The notes under the pieces are model-generated. The model did not search any database and was not told the origin of the DNA. It saw only the letters and a list, made by a program, of their open reading frames with translations. DNA of 55,863 nt. It comes from Phytophthora quininea (taxonomy: Eukaryota; Oomycota; Peronosporomycetes; Peronosporales; Peronosporaceae). The DNA is taken from positions 1-55,863 of the forward strand of contig JAAVTG010000772.1 in the NCBI GenBank assembly GCA_011947345.1, written 5' to 3'. This document shows positions 31,588-42,080 of the stretch, piece by piece. Both the position numbers and the translations under genes were made by a program. Within the stretch, counting starts at the first letter, position 1. Every line of letters begins with the position of its first letter.

Positions 31588-34224
31588 ATGGCGCCGCTCA
31601 CGTCAACTCGGCGACTAGTACTTGTAGTAGCATGGACGACTCTACTGGCACGACCGGCGGAGGCGATGACCCCGCCGGTCTGCTTGAACGCCGCGGGCAC
31701 GTGGGGCGGCGGCACGCTGCTGTCCGAGTGCAGCGGCAAATGCGACAGCAGATCGCTGTGCGACGTCGCAGTCAACGGCCAGTACTCGTGTCTGAACTAC
31801 ACCGACTCGGCCTTCGTGCTGCTCATTCAGGACTCGGGATACGTTAGCGACGAAGACTCGGCCGCACGAGTAGCAGACCCGTCCTACACGGCGAAGGTGG
31901 CCGATCTACCGAACGACACCGGACTCTACCCTCATATTGAGAACTGCTACCTGTACGACATTGCTGTGCTGGAAGTCGGCTCGACGATCACTCAATTGTA
32001 CGTGGTAATGAACGCTGGCATCATGTTGGGGAGACTGATAAGTTTGTATTTTGAACAGTACTCTGGCCGGAGGTGATAGCTACCGAGCGTACTACAAGGG
32101 ACGGGTTGGCTACATCAACATCAACTCGGACTTCCTCGCCAGCCAGTCCCAGATCACCGAGGTGTCGCTGGTGAGCCTTAATCTGGAGAGCATTGTTGCA
32201 GACCTCCCGAACAAGCTTCCGCAGAGCTTGAAGAAGTTGGAGCTCAAGAATGACGTGATAAAAGATTTCCCAAGCCAGCTGTTGACGTTGTCGAAGCTGG
32301 AGGAGCTGTACGTGTCAGTCGGAACGCTATGACTATCATAATTTTTTTACAACTTTTACTGTTGTAACAGATCCTTGGAAGGCAACTACATCACCACGAT
32401 GAATGACTCCAGCGCGATTTCGACCCTGAAAACACTGTACGACTCTCTCAGTAAGATCAAGTCTGGTTGTGAACAATCTAACACTATTTGTTTTGTCTCA
32501 TTAGAAATTTAGCATCGAACAACCTCACAGAGATGCCTGCCTCGCTTACAAATCTCACGAGCCTCGAGAGTTTGTACGCGCGCTCCATTATACGCTGATA
32601 CTGGGATACTTCAAACTAACAAACTTTACAGGAACTTGGCATCGAACAGCATCAAAGAAGTGAAAACATCGGACTCCTCAGACACAATCACAATGCTGTA
32701 TGTCTTTTGTTTCCACTTCCGGCGTATTGGTTCAGCAAATACTAACTCGTGCTTTGAAATGTGTAGGAACTTGACCGACAATGGCCTCACAACCTTCGAA
32801 GCAACCTTCTCTAACCTCGAGACTTTGTACGCTACCGTACTTGAATCCTTCACTATTGCTTCTTCTAACATTGCCAAGTTGACAGGTATCTGGGCGGCAA
32901 CAGTTTGGCTGAAATCCCAAGCGCCGTGTACGACAGCACTAAACTGAAGAACCTGTAAGTGCGGAGCACAATAGCCTCGGCATGTTTACTGATGTTGCTT
33001 GTTGTTATTGCTTAGGTATATCTCCGGCGGGTCGACCCCTTTGTCTGCTATGCTCACCGAGGATCAATTCCAATTCTTGCAAAGCCTCGACACACTGGAC
33101 GCTACCCAAGCTGATTTCAATAGTCAAGAGGAGTGCAAGACAAACAACACGCAAGAGCTTGGCGGTGGGGTCCACGTTTGCTTGACGTCGACGACCTCGA
33201 CCTCAACCACGACAACCACAGCATCGTCTTCGAAAATGGGTACCGGCACAATCGTTGCTTGCCATCGCTTCTGGGGCAGCAGTCGTGCTCATTATCATTC
33301 TCGTGGTTGGAATTGGGATTTGGCGGCGTCGTCAACGCGCTGCGAAGTACATTATGGCCGAGTTTGACGATCCGCAACTTGCGCCGTTGATGCTGAAGCC
33401 GGGGACATCAAGGACGTCAAAAGATCGGGGCTGGAGCGCATGCCGTGGTGTGGCTGGTTCGATACCGCAAGACTCAACTGCTGGCGTCGAAGCGCTTACG
33501 GAAAGAGCCGCGGCGCCATATCACCAAAGCTTTCATCGAAGAGATCAAGATGGTGGCGCCGATCGATCACCCACATATTGTCAAGTTTGTTGGCGTTGCT
33601 TGGACTGCTAAGACTGACATCCAGGCCCTATTCGAGCTCGTGGACAGCGGCAGCGTCAGCGAGTACCTATCGAACCCCACGACACCCCGTGAATGGAACC
33701 ATCAAAAGCTGAAGATCGCCTTGGGCGTGGCAGAAGCTCTGGTCTACCTCCACTCGTTTGCGCCGCCGATCTTGCACTGGGATCTGAAGGCAAGCAACGT
33801 GCTGCTTACGAGTGTACTAGAGCCGAAACTGGCCAAGATTGGCGTCGCCCATTTGCGAGCTCAAGAGGGCGGGGAGGAGAGTCAGCGATCATCGATCTCA
33901 CCATGGCAAGCGCCGGAAGTCTTAGCCGATTCCGAAGAGTGCGGTCCTGCAGTCGACATCTTCAGCTTTGGTGTGTTCCTATCGGAGCTCGACACGCATG
34001 AAGCTCCGTACACGGACGTCCAGAGTTCGAGAGGCTTCAAGATGGCAGATGCAGTGATCCTGCACATGATCGCCGCGGGGTCGATCCCCATGCGATTCGG
34101 CGAGGATTGTCCGCCAGATTTGAGATCGCTGGGGGACTTGTGTCTGTCGAAGAACCCTCGGGCGCGTCCAGCTGCATCCGAAGTCGTGTACGCTCTACGA
34201 GCGATCAAGAAAATGATGAAGTAG
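31588..34224 (+). CDS. LRR receptor pseudokinase (TKL-like), copy 2, frame-broken
   Basis: Exons are 31588-31997, 32059-32307, 32371-32436, 32505-32573, 32632-32697, 32767-32826, 32886-32954 and 33016-34224. The layout is the same as copy 1, including the two shared missing bases and the HWD and missing-DFG kinase motifs. The C-lobe is intact here (YTDVQSSRGFKMADAVILHM), so copy 1's deletion is private. This copy instead has a 4-bp tandem TTGC insertion at about 33256-33261, in the codons for the membrane segment, which shifts the frame. Ectodomain differences from copy 1 include Val to Ala in exon 2 and Phe to Ser, Asn to Asp and Thr to Met in exon 5. Its upstream promoter region differs completely from that of copy 1. 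Confidence 0.78.
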
Positions 34225-34425
34225 TGGTGGAATACCGTATGTATGTGGCCCTTGCCAGTAATGTTATCAACAACGATTTTTGATTAGGCTTAGCCTGAAT
34301 TTGTGTTGGTCTCGATCTCATTAGACGAAAGGATAAACAACGCTATCAACAGGAAGGTAACGAGATGTGATCAGCATTGGGTCGGTGAAGTTGTCGCTCG
34401 CGTGTCAAGCGTAGGAGCCGATCAC

Positions 34426-35300
34426 TTAGCAGTACGTTCCAGAGTCTCCTTGAGTGGGGGCCGGTGTCGGCTTCGGCGTATGGTTAGTCGGAGCTGGGGT
34501 GGGCGCCGAGGTCGAATTGGTTGTTGGTGGGGCCGTCGTGTATGGAGGCAGTGGTGGGGCCGTAACGGGAGGTGTCGTCGACGGAGCGCCGGTGCTTTCA
34601 TCGGCACTCAACGTGGCGTTGATGGCGTACGATTCATCGGCTCCGTCGCATCCAGCAAGCTGAGTTAGCAAGTCCGACTTGAGGTTCTCGGATTGGTAGC
34701 CGTAGTAGCAGTTGGGCAGCGAGGTGGCGAGATCCTCGAGTTTCGACGCGCACGGCGAGCCGCACAATGCGTAGATGATGATGCTGGTGGCGGTGACGCT
34801 CGAGTCGGCGGCACACTCGTCGCTCGTCGCCGCGGTGGTGTACAGATCCACCATGCTGTTGATCTCGTTGGTCACACAGTCCGTGTTCGAAGCCGTAGCC
34901 GCCGGGGATGGTGCCGTGGTGGCCGGGGATGGTGCCGTGGTGGCCGGGGGCTGGTCGTCGACGGCGCGTCCGTGGTTGGGGAACCGGGGTCGGAGGTACC
35001 GCCACCGGTGCACCCGGCGATGGAGTTCTGCAGAGAGATCTTGTTGCTCACTCCGTTAACGGTGCAGTCGGCCATATTGACTGCCACCTCAGACAGCACC
35101 GCCGTGCAATCGGTGGCGTCACAGGGCCACGAGAAGAACGTGGTGCCTGAAGCGTACTGAGAGCACGCGCTTGTAGCAGCCGCTGCCGCCCACAGCGATG
35201 CGTCGTGATTTCCTTGCTCCACCGTGCATTCTGCTGCCCTGGTGGTACGAGAAAGCGTCGCGATGGCCGCAACGGACAGTAGTTGGAGACTCGGACGCAT
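34426..35300 (-). CDS. Two-domain elicitin-like secreted protein, copy 2
   Basis: The sequence is the same as 26756-27630 as far as I can see, with twelve cysteines in two six-Cys domains, the Pro-Ala-Thr linker with the same missing C (near 34947-34951) and the Ser/Thr/Pro tail. Upstream DNA is also duplicated, including the promoter, so both copies could be expressed. Confidence 0.82.
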
Positions 35301-35348
35301 GGCAACTGGAGATCAAGGTGTTTTGAAGAGCTTTGAGTCGTGTCGAGC

Positions 35349-35364
35349 AAGTTGGAGAGTGAGC
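35349..35364 (-). promoter_or_regulatory. Inr+FPR promoter of elicitin-like copy 2
   Basis: The element is identical to the one at 27679-27694, at the same distance from its ATG. Confidence 0.6.
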
Positions 35365-36087
35365 ACTCGCCCGCAGAGCTCCTGGGTGCAGGTGGAAAGT
35401 TCACGGGTCACGTCCGGACTTGACCGGCTGCAACCACAACGCGTGCCCGCCCGTTGAAGCTGCACGTTAATCGAAGCCTTCGGACAGCAAACTGGAGCTG
35501 GGTGCAGCGATGATTTCCCACGGTGACTCGTTGAGGAGCGCGCCACGGTGGCGATGCGAAATTCGTGTTACCACCGGTCGTATTGGACCAGCGGCGATCT
35601 CCGACAGGTGTAGCGCTCGAAGCGGGCGCTTGCGTGCTTCGGTCCGGATCGTAGCTAGCGGCGTCGTGCTCAAGTATGAGTGTGTTGCGTCCTCAACTGC
35701 ATCAGCAGACCAAAAGCAGAGGTGGTGTTCGACTGCATCACAACGACCAGGTGTCAGAACTTCGATCATCTCGGTGCGAGGACTCAATCATCCCGGTGTT
35801 GCAGAAGTCGCCCAACGCTGTCGACTACCACAATCCATCAGGTTTGAGCTGCACAGGTCTGGCAATGCTGATGACTAGCTAGCTGCACAGGTCTGGCAAT
35901 GCTGATGACTAGCTAGCTGGTCGAGCAGCAAAACATGTAGAGGTGCAGGATATCACAGCCGCAGCTAAACAGTCTACTGCATTACATAAATGGCGAAAGC
36001 TTATGAAAGCTCGGTCCGGTCCCATTCGATGCTCCGAATCACCGGTCAACCAGTGCGTTGCATGTTATTGCCTGGTCTTCTAGGTGT
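35365..36087. other. Intergenic, copy 2 equivalent
   Basis: This is the counterpart of 27695-28417, with single-base differences such as GCTCAAAGC to GCTCGAAGC. No gene is seen. Confidence 0.4.
35847..35914. repeat. 34-bp perfect tandem duplication, copy 2
   Basis: This is the counterpart of 28177-28244 inside the second segment. Confidence 0.85.
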
Positions 36088-37617
36088 CTACCGGCCGAAG
36101 TAGTGCAGCTCGATGGGCCGTGTGATCAGGTACGACACGATAGAAAACACCCACGCGAGTTCGACACCGACGTCGCCGCCGTACGGAGCCTCACCGCAGT
36201 GCTTGGCGATTGCGCCGACGTACCACGTCTGGCTCATGCCCAGCACAGCGCCGACGATGCCGACGCAGAACGAAAACACGGCGGCGATGCCGTGCGGCAG
36301 CTTGTCGCGGTTGTCGTAGTCGGCGGGGTTGTAGCCCGAGTACCCCTTGCGGAAGTAAAAGTGCTCGGTGAGCCCGATGGCCGCGTACACGGACATCCAG
36401 TAGCCGATGACGTTCATAAAGTTCTCGAGCACGTCCTCAAAGTGCGAGTAGCCCGGGAAGGCCACGACGGCGTACACGACCGTGCCCACCAGCGTCCATA
36501 CGAAGCGCGGGATGCTGCGGGTCCAGGCGCCGAAGACCTGCACGGTGATGGCGAACGAGTAGATGTTGGGGCAGTTGTTGGCGATGATGGACAGCGCCAG
36601 CAGCACGAGGCAGAACTGGCCGAAGCCGCCGAGCGGGTCGACGATGACGGCGGCAATAAGACCGCCCGAGCCGGCCTCCTGGTAGCCGGCGTAGTACTTG
36701 CTGGTGACGTCGTCCGTGGCCGTCATGACGGCGACGCCGAGGAACTGCGTGAACAACAATGGCACGATGAGACCCAAGTAAGCCGCGAAGAAGACCTTGG
36801 TCTTGCTCTGGGTCACAGGGTGGTAGACGGTGTAGTCAGCGGCGTACGACGTCCAACCGATGGCGAAGCCGAACACGGTAGCGCCGAAACTGAGCACACT
36901 GCCCACCTCCGAGACGCCCGTGCCCATAGGGATGTGGATGTACGCGCCCGAGTGCCAGAACTCGATGAGCACGATCATGAAGACGATGAAAGCCGGGATC
37001 CACGACCAGAACTCGTAGGCGTGCACCACCTTGTAGCCGAAGAGCGTCACCAGGAAGGTGCAGGCGGCGATGATGATGATCCCGGCCCAGCCGGGCACGT
37101 CGTTGTTGACGGCGTTGATCACTTGGGCGCCGACGATCACGTTGATGCAGGACCAGCCGAGGCACGCGATGACATTGAAGATGGCGACGATCTTGACGCC
37201 GTGCCAGCCGTACCAGAAGCGTGACAGGATGATCTGCCGCAGTCCGAAGATGGGGCCGAAGGTCGAGAAGTAGCACACAGGCAGGATGCCCACCATGTTA
37301 AAGAAGAGCACGACCAGGAAGGCGTCCCCAGACCCGAGGTAGAACAGCGACTTGCCCAGCACGCCGATGGCGAACGAGCTGATAACCATGTTGGCAGCCA
37401 GCCACATGGTGCCGACGTTCAGCAGCGAGTCGTCGTGGCGCTCGTCCTCGGGCACGCGCTCGATGCCGCGCTGCTCGATCTTGAACTTGCCGGCCCAGCG
37501 CTGCGCGCGCGCGTACAGCGAGTTGCCGGTCTCGAAGTCCTGCTCCGGCGCATTGGGCACCGGCACGTCGCCGTCCAGCTTGTTGTACTGGGCCTTGGGG
37601 GACTTGTCGGCGTCCAT
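36088..37617 (-). CDS. NCS1-family purine/cytosine permease (complete)
   Basis: One exon, 509 aa, no frame correction. The start ATG at 37617 gives a hydrophilic cytosolic N-terminus with ARAQRWAGKFKIEQRGIERV, as in fungal FCY2-type permeases. Next comes LLNVGTMWLAANMVISSFAI, the first membrane helix and family signature. About twelve hydrophobic segments follow (for example IIIIAACTFLVTLFGY, LSIIANNCPNIYSFAI). The family couples uptake of cytosine, adenine, guanine or related compounds to protons; the exact substrate is not decidable here. Only the part from about codon 51 onward is duplicated in copy 1. Confidence 0.9.
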   Translation of the reverse strand: MDADKSPKAQYNKLDGDVPVPNAPEQDFETGNSLYARAQRWAGKFKIEQRGIERVPEDERHDDSLLNVGTMWLAANMVISSFAIGVLGKSLFYLGSGDAFLVVLFFNMVGILPVCYFSTFGPIFGLRQIILSRFWYGWHGVKIVAIFNVIACLGWSCINVIVGAQVINAVNNDVPGWAGIIIIAACTFLVTLFGYKVVHAYEFWSWIPAFIVFMIVLIEFWHSGAYIHIPMGTGVSEVGSVLSFGATVFGFAIGWTSYAADYTVYHPVTQSKTKVFFAAYLGLIVPLLFTQFLGVAVMTATDDVTSKYYAGYQEAGSGGLIAAVIVDPLGGFGQFCLVLLALSIIANNCPNIYSFAITVQVFGAWTRSIPRFVWTLVGTVVYAVVAFPGYSHFEDVLENFMNVIGYWMSVYAAIGLTEHFYFRKGYSGYNPADYDNRDKLPHGIAAVFSFCVGIVGAVLGMSQTWYVGAIAKHCGEAPYGGDVGVELAWVFSIVSYLITRPIELHYFGR

Positions 37618-38640
37618 TGCGACCAACTTCACGGCAATGCAGACGAATCGACGAGACCAACGCGACGCAAATCGAGGAATGGGCGACCGCGGGGGATCGT
37701 CGGCGAGCGGAACCGGTGGCGGCGGCCGAGACGATACAAAGATGGCACCAACACGGCCAAGGGGATGGGACACCCTGCGTCACGGCGCGACGAGAAAAGA
37801 AGAGTGCACATGGCGGTCAGAAACCCAGCGGACGAGTGCAGAGCGTCCGCGGCAAGCGCGTTAAGCCGGGCGCGACACGGGATTTCAGAAGCGCTTTCGC
37901 TGCAAGCGCAGGAGACGACGAGGAAGGTGCTCGCGACGCTGCAGTCGAGGCCGGTGGCCTGCAGCGTCCAAAAGCACGCTGGCCGTGTTCATCAATGAGC
38001 AAGTTGTCTTTTTGACTGACCGACGAGAGGGAGCGGCGCATCACTGTCGGTATCCGGTCGCTGAAAGAGCCAGGGTTTTGACAAGCGTCGCCGCTGCCGC
38101 GACTTGCATCCGTCGACGACGCAAATCGCACTGCTGTCCCCACATTGAACCGAGCTGCAAGGGAACAAGACCGAGGCTGGCCACACACCGGAGCTGCGAG
38201 TCGCAGCGAGTTTCAACGCCAAGGCTCGAGCTGCAAAGCTGCTAACGGCGAGCCTGATGGTGCGACTGATGCGCGTGAGACCGGCCATTGCGCCACGAAA
38301 GCCGCGTCGGCGCCGCGGCGGCCAATCGCGGCGGATGTTGTCGGCATTGATTGGACGGCAGGCGCGCGAGCCGGAGCTGGTTGTGGTCAAGTATGCAACG
38401 ATCGCTGGCGTCTACAGACAAGTTCTCTGTGCGCAGAAACCTACACTTTTTCGCGGGCTCGGCACGACGCGCTAATCTGCGGCGATGGACCGCCAACACA
38501 GCAAAAAGTCGGGCCGAAATGAGGGGACGAGGACGCCCTCGTTGGCGCCTGTAGGACCTTGCTGCAAGTCCCTACGATGATATGTGAATGCGAGCGCTGC
38601 AGCGCATTCAACAGCGCTGCCACTGTTCGTTAATGCCGCA
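37618..38640. other. Permease upstream region and gene-poor stretch
   Basis: The region is GC-rich, with open frames on both strands that have Arg/Ser/Ala-rich composition and no domains. A 24-bp imperfect palindrome around 38587-38610 contains the perfect core GCGCTGCAGCGC. No gene is called. Confidence 0.35.
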
Positions 38641-40189
38641 TTGCACACGTTAAATCAAGCATTTACGGGCTGTGCGTCAGCGCGGTGGGGGCCAATGACT
38701 TGCGCGGTTCACGCATCACGTTGGCCTTGGCGTTAATCGTCTTCGCGCATGCACTTCGCCAAACCACGACTGCACTACTTTTCAGATCAAACAAATTATA
38801 TAGTACCTGTAAGACAACAGCCTTCTGCTTGGGAAAGCAGGTTTCGTTGGACCTCTGCTGCATCAGCTTCGCAACCTCAGCAACTGTGGTGCGAGTCATA
38901 ATACCAGCAATACTTGTTGGTAGACTAAAAACATCGTAAGCTCCACTAGAAATCTTTAGGTCATGATAATTAGGGCTTCGTGGATGCTGGGATCGGTTCG
39001 TTTTTGCTTTTGAGGGCAAGTTGCTAAGCTAGCAAAGTTCACCGGGGTCATCTTCTTGTGCGTCTGCTTCGCAGCCGCGCCATCTGCCCTTTACTCTACC
39101 GGTATGAACCCGGTATTGAACAACAGGACTCCTTTTCCACCGGTATGGAACTGGTATGTAACCGACGTACCGGCACGGCAGCGACCGCCACCGGTATTGT
39201 ACCAGTATAACGGTACCAAAAAACGGAATTTGCTTCTCTCCAATATCCCAGTATTGTTATTCATGCTGTCTGTGCATCGATCCATGCCGCTACAACGCGA
39301 AAATCACTTTAAAACTTCCTGTTGGCTAATCGGATGGTCTTTTATTTACGCTAGGCGTGGTTTTAACATATAAATGCATTGTACTTTTCTATGTATCATG
39401 TAGGAATTAGTGAATATTTTAACTCTAGCGTAAGGCAAGAGCAAAATGCTCCTAGCTTAGCCCTGCTCTTTTTCGATAAATTATAAAAGTTTAAAATAAT
39501 ATATGTAAGTTACCAGGTGTGAGATGCCTCAGAACGCGCTAGCAACAATTTATACCACCACAGGTAGTTTGTTTGATAAAGGGTAAGCACTAATAAATAT
39601 ACTGGTTGGCTGGAAAAGAGTATTTCGCAGTTCTCCCCATCAGCCTCAAAACTTTTCCGCTCAAATTTGGATCACTGGTCAGTTCTCTGAAATTAACTTT
39701 CAGAACTAAGGAGTGGATCCCAGCAGGGGTCCCATTTGCAAGATAATATCCCTGGAGTTCAATCATAAATGAGAGGGGTATCGTTTTAGCTCAAGTCTGT
39801 TACTGCTACCTAATACTCGTCCACCTCAACTAAGTGCGAAATCTGGAGGTGGATGTCGAACGAACGAAAGTGCGAAATTTATCTGCCAATTAGAAAAGAT
39901 AAATGTAGCGCGGAGGTGGTCTTACCTTGCGAACGGCGCCGATTAATACTAACAAGGTCTATGTACCTCAGACTCGCTAGCAAACTGTTGCAGGGTCTGG
40001 GGCTGCGAAACCAGCAGCAAAGGTTCACCCAGGATACCCTCACTTTTTCAAGATCTCCAACTACTATACCAAGTCAAATTATTTGTTTCCTACAGCAAGT
40101 AGGTAGAATACACAGATTCAATCACCAAAAACGCGTAATCCCTATAAATGTAACAGGAACCCAGCCGCCAGACCCGTGATTCGCATAGC
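38641..40189. other. AT-rich region, probable transposon-derived DNA
   Basis: From about 39300 the base composition turns clearly AT-rich (for example TTAAAATAATATATGTAAG near 39490), unlike the GC-rich genes and array on either side. A 108-codon frame at 39853-40179 (+) has no recognisable domain. I found no complete LTR pair, polyprotein motif or terminal inverted repeat, so the element type is open. Confidence 0.4.
39098..39230. repeat. Cluster of ACCGGTAT-type palindromic motifs
   Basis: ACCGGTAT occurs at about 39099, 39139 and 39191, with variants CCGGTATT, ACTGGTATG and ACGGTACC between them. It looks like a decayed short repeat or transposon end. Confidence 0.35.
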
Positions 40190-40249
40190 GCGCTGGCGAA
40201 GTCGGCACACGAGTTTCGAGCCGAGAGAGGTCGTGCTGTGACGACCGGC

Positions 40250-40297
40250 AGCGCAGTGGGTGCGGCGTGCGCGCGTTGCAAGAGAGGTGAGTCGAAC
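40250..40297 (+). other. tRNA-Ala-like relic on the opposite strand (first of ~28)
   Basis: The plus strand reads AGCGCAGTGGG...TTGCAAG...TCGAAC. These three blocks match, in order and roughly spaced, the A-box, anticodon loop and T-loop of the tRNA-Ala gene that lies 8 bp away on the other strand. Stems do not pair, so it cannot fold as a working tRNA. The same block recurs in nearly every unit. Confidence 0.35.
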
Positions 40298-40304
40298 AAA
40301 GAGT

Positions 40305-40376
40305 TGGACACACCGGGGATTGAACCCGGGGCCTTCCGCTTGCAAAGCGGACGCGCTACCACTGCGCTATGCGCCC
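40305..40376 (-). tRNA. tRNA-Ala(UGC), copy 1
   Basis: The gene is 72 nt and intronless. The acceptor stem is GGGCGCA/TGTGTCC with the G3:U70 wobble pair that specifies alanine. The D-arm is GCGC/GCGC, the anticodon arm TCCGC-TTTGCAA-GCGGA (anticodon TGC), and the T-arm CCGGG-TTCAATC-CCCGG. Discriminator base is A. Box A and box B are intact. The nearest run of four T on the transcribed strand is far downstream; only CTTTG lies close. Confidence 0.97.
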
Positions 40377-40872
40377 AGCAGAATCGTAACTAACGCCTCC
40401 ATTTTTCGCGACCGCTTTCCTCGGCCCCTACGCGCCTCACACCACCTCCACCACGCCTCCGGGACGCACCCACGCATGCTGCACCGACTCGCCACGTTCG
40501 GGCCGGCGTATCGTCCTCGTGGCTCTCCACACAACCGCCATCTTGACAGCGTCTAGAAACAATTGGGCGCCAGCAACCCCAACCTGTAACCTGTCCTGGG
40601 CTCTCACAGGCTCGTCAGCTCAAGTACCACCACAGCCACAGGTTCGCCACCCTTGGAGATCGTGTTTCGCGTTGCCACACCACAACGAATGACGCCAATG
40701 TGCAAGGGCCAAAACGAGATCCGTACAGACTGGAGACGCCACGGTCCCCCGCGTGGAGCGCTGGCGAAGTCGGCACACGAGTTTCGAGCCGAGAGAGGTC
40801 GTGCTGTGACGACCGGCAGCGCAGTGGGTGCGGCGTGCGCGCGTTGCAAGAGAGGTGAGTCGAACAAAGAGT

Positions 40873-40944
40873 TGGACACACCGGGGATTGAACCCGGGGC
40901 CTTCCGCTTGCAAAGCGGACGCGCTACCACTGCGCTATGCGCCC
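40873..40944 (-). tRNA. tRNA-Ala(UGC), copy 2
   Basis: Identical to copy 1, 568 bp further on. This unit is the first complete one. Confidence 0.97.
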
Positions 40945-41440
40945 AGCAGAATCGTAACTAACGCCTCCATTTTTCGCGACCGCTTTCCTCGGCCCCTACG
41001 CGCCTCACACCACCTCCACCACGCCTCCGGGACGCACCCACGCATGCTGCACCGACTCGCCACGTTCGGGCCGGCGTATCGTCCTCGTGGCTCTCCACAC
41101 AACCGCCATCTTGACAGCGTCTAGAAACAATTGGGCGCCAGCAACCCCAACCTGTAACCTGTCCTGGGCTCTCACAGGCTCGTCAGCTCAAGTACCACCA
41201 CAGCCACAGGTTCGCCACCCTTGGAGATCGTGTTTCGCGTTGCCACACCACAACGAATGACGCCAATGTGCAAGGGCCAAAACGAGATCCGTACAGACTG
41301 GAGACGCCACGGTCCCCCGCGTGGAGCGCTGGCGAAGTCGGCACACGAGTTTCGAGCCGAGAGAGGTCGTGCTGTGACGACCGGCAGCGCAGTGGGTGCG
41401 GCGTGCGCGCGTTGCAAGAGAGGTGAGTCGAACAAAGAGT

Positions 41441-41512
41441 TGGACACACCGGGGATTGAACCCGGGGCCTTCCGCTTGCAAAGCGGACGCGCTACCACTG
41501 CGCTATGCGCCC
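41441..41512 (-). tRNA. tRNA-Ala(UGC), copy 3
   Basis: Identical tRNA; the whole unit appears identical to the previous one. Confidence 0.97.
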
Positions 41513-42008
41513 AGCAGAATCGTAACTAACGCCTCCATTTTTCGCGACCGCTTTCCTCGGCCCCTACGCGCCTCACACCACCTCCACCACGCCTCCGGGA
41601 CGCACCCACGCATGCTGCACCGACTCGCCACGTTCGGGCCGGCGTATCGTCCTCGTGGCTCTCCACACAACCGCCATCTTGACAGCGTCTAGAAACAATT
41701 GGGCGCCAGCAACCCCAACCTGTAACCTGTCCTGGGCTCTCACAGGCTCGTCAGCTCAAGTACCACCACAGCCACAGGTTCGCCACCCTTGGAGATCGTG
41801 TTTCGCGTTGCCACACCACAACGAATGACGCCAATGTGCAAGGGCCAAAACGAGATCCGTACAGACTGGAGACGCCACGGTCCCCCGCGTGGAGCGCTGG
41901 CGAAGTCGGCACACGAGTTTCGAGCCGAGAGAGGTCGTGCTGTGACGACCGGCAGCGCAGTGGGTGCGGCGTGCGCGCGTTGCAAGAGAGGTGAGTCGAA
42001 CAAAGAGT

Positions 42009-42080
42009 TGGACACACCGGGGATTGAACCCGGGGCCTTCCGCTTGCAAAGCGGACGCGCTACCACTGCGCTATGCGCCC
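42009..42080 (-). tRNA. tRNA-Ala(UGC), copy 4
   Basis: Identical tRNA in an apparently identical unit. Confidence 0.97.

Larger units (their letters stand above)
31554..37456. repeat. Segmental duplication, copy 2 (5903 bp)
   Basis: This is the direct repeat of 23891-29786. By eye the single-base differences cluster in the first 2 kb (receptor ectodomain). The last 3.9 kb shows only about two. At the right end the permease gene continues intact past the boundary, so this copy looks like the original location. Confidence 0.93.

Noticed and set aside
38145..38522. Plus-strand frame of 125 codons downstream of the permease promoter
   Set aside because: Competing frames on both strands are equally open, and none shows a start context, splice pattern or domain.
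39853..40179. 108-codon plus-strand frame next to the array
   Set aside because: No domain, AT-rich surroundings, and it ends at the array border. Kept only as part of the AT-rich region.
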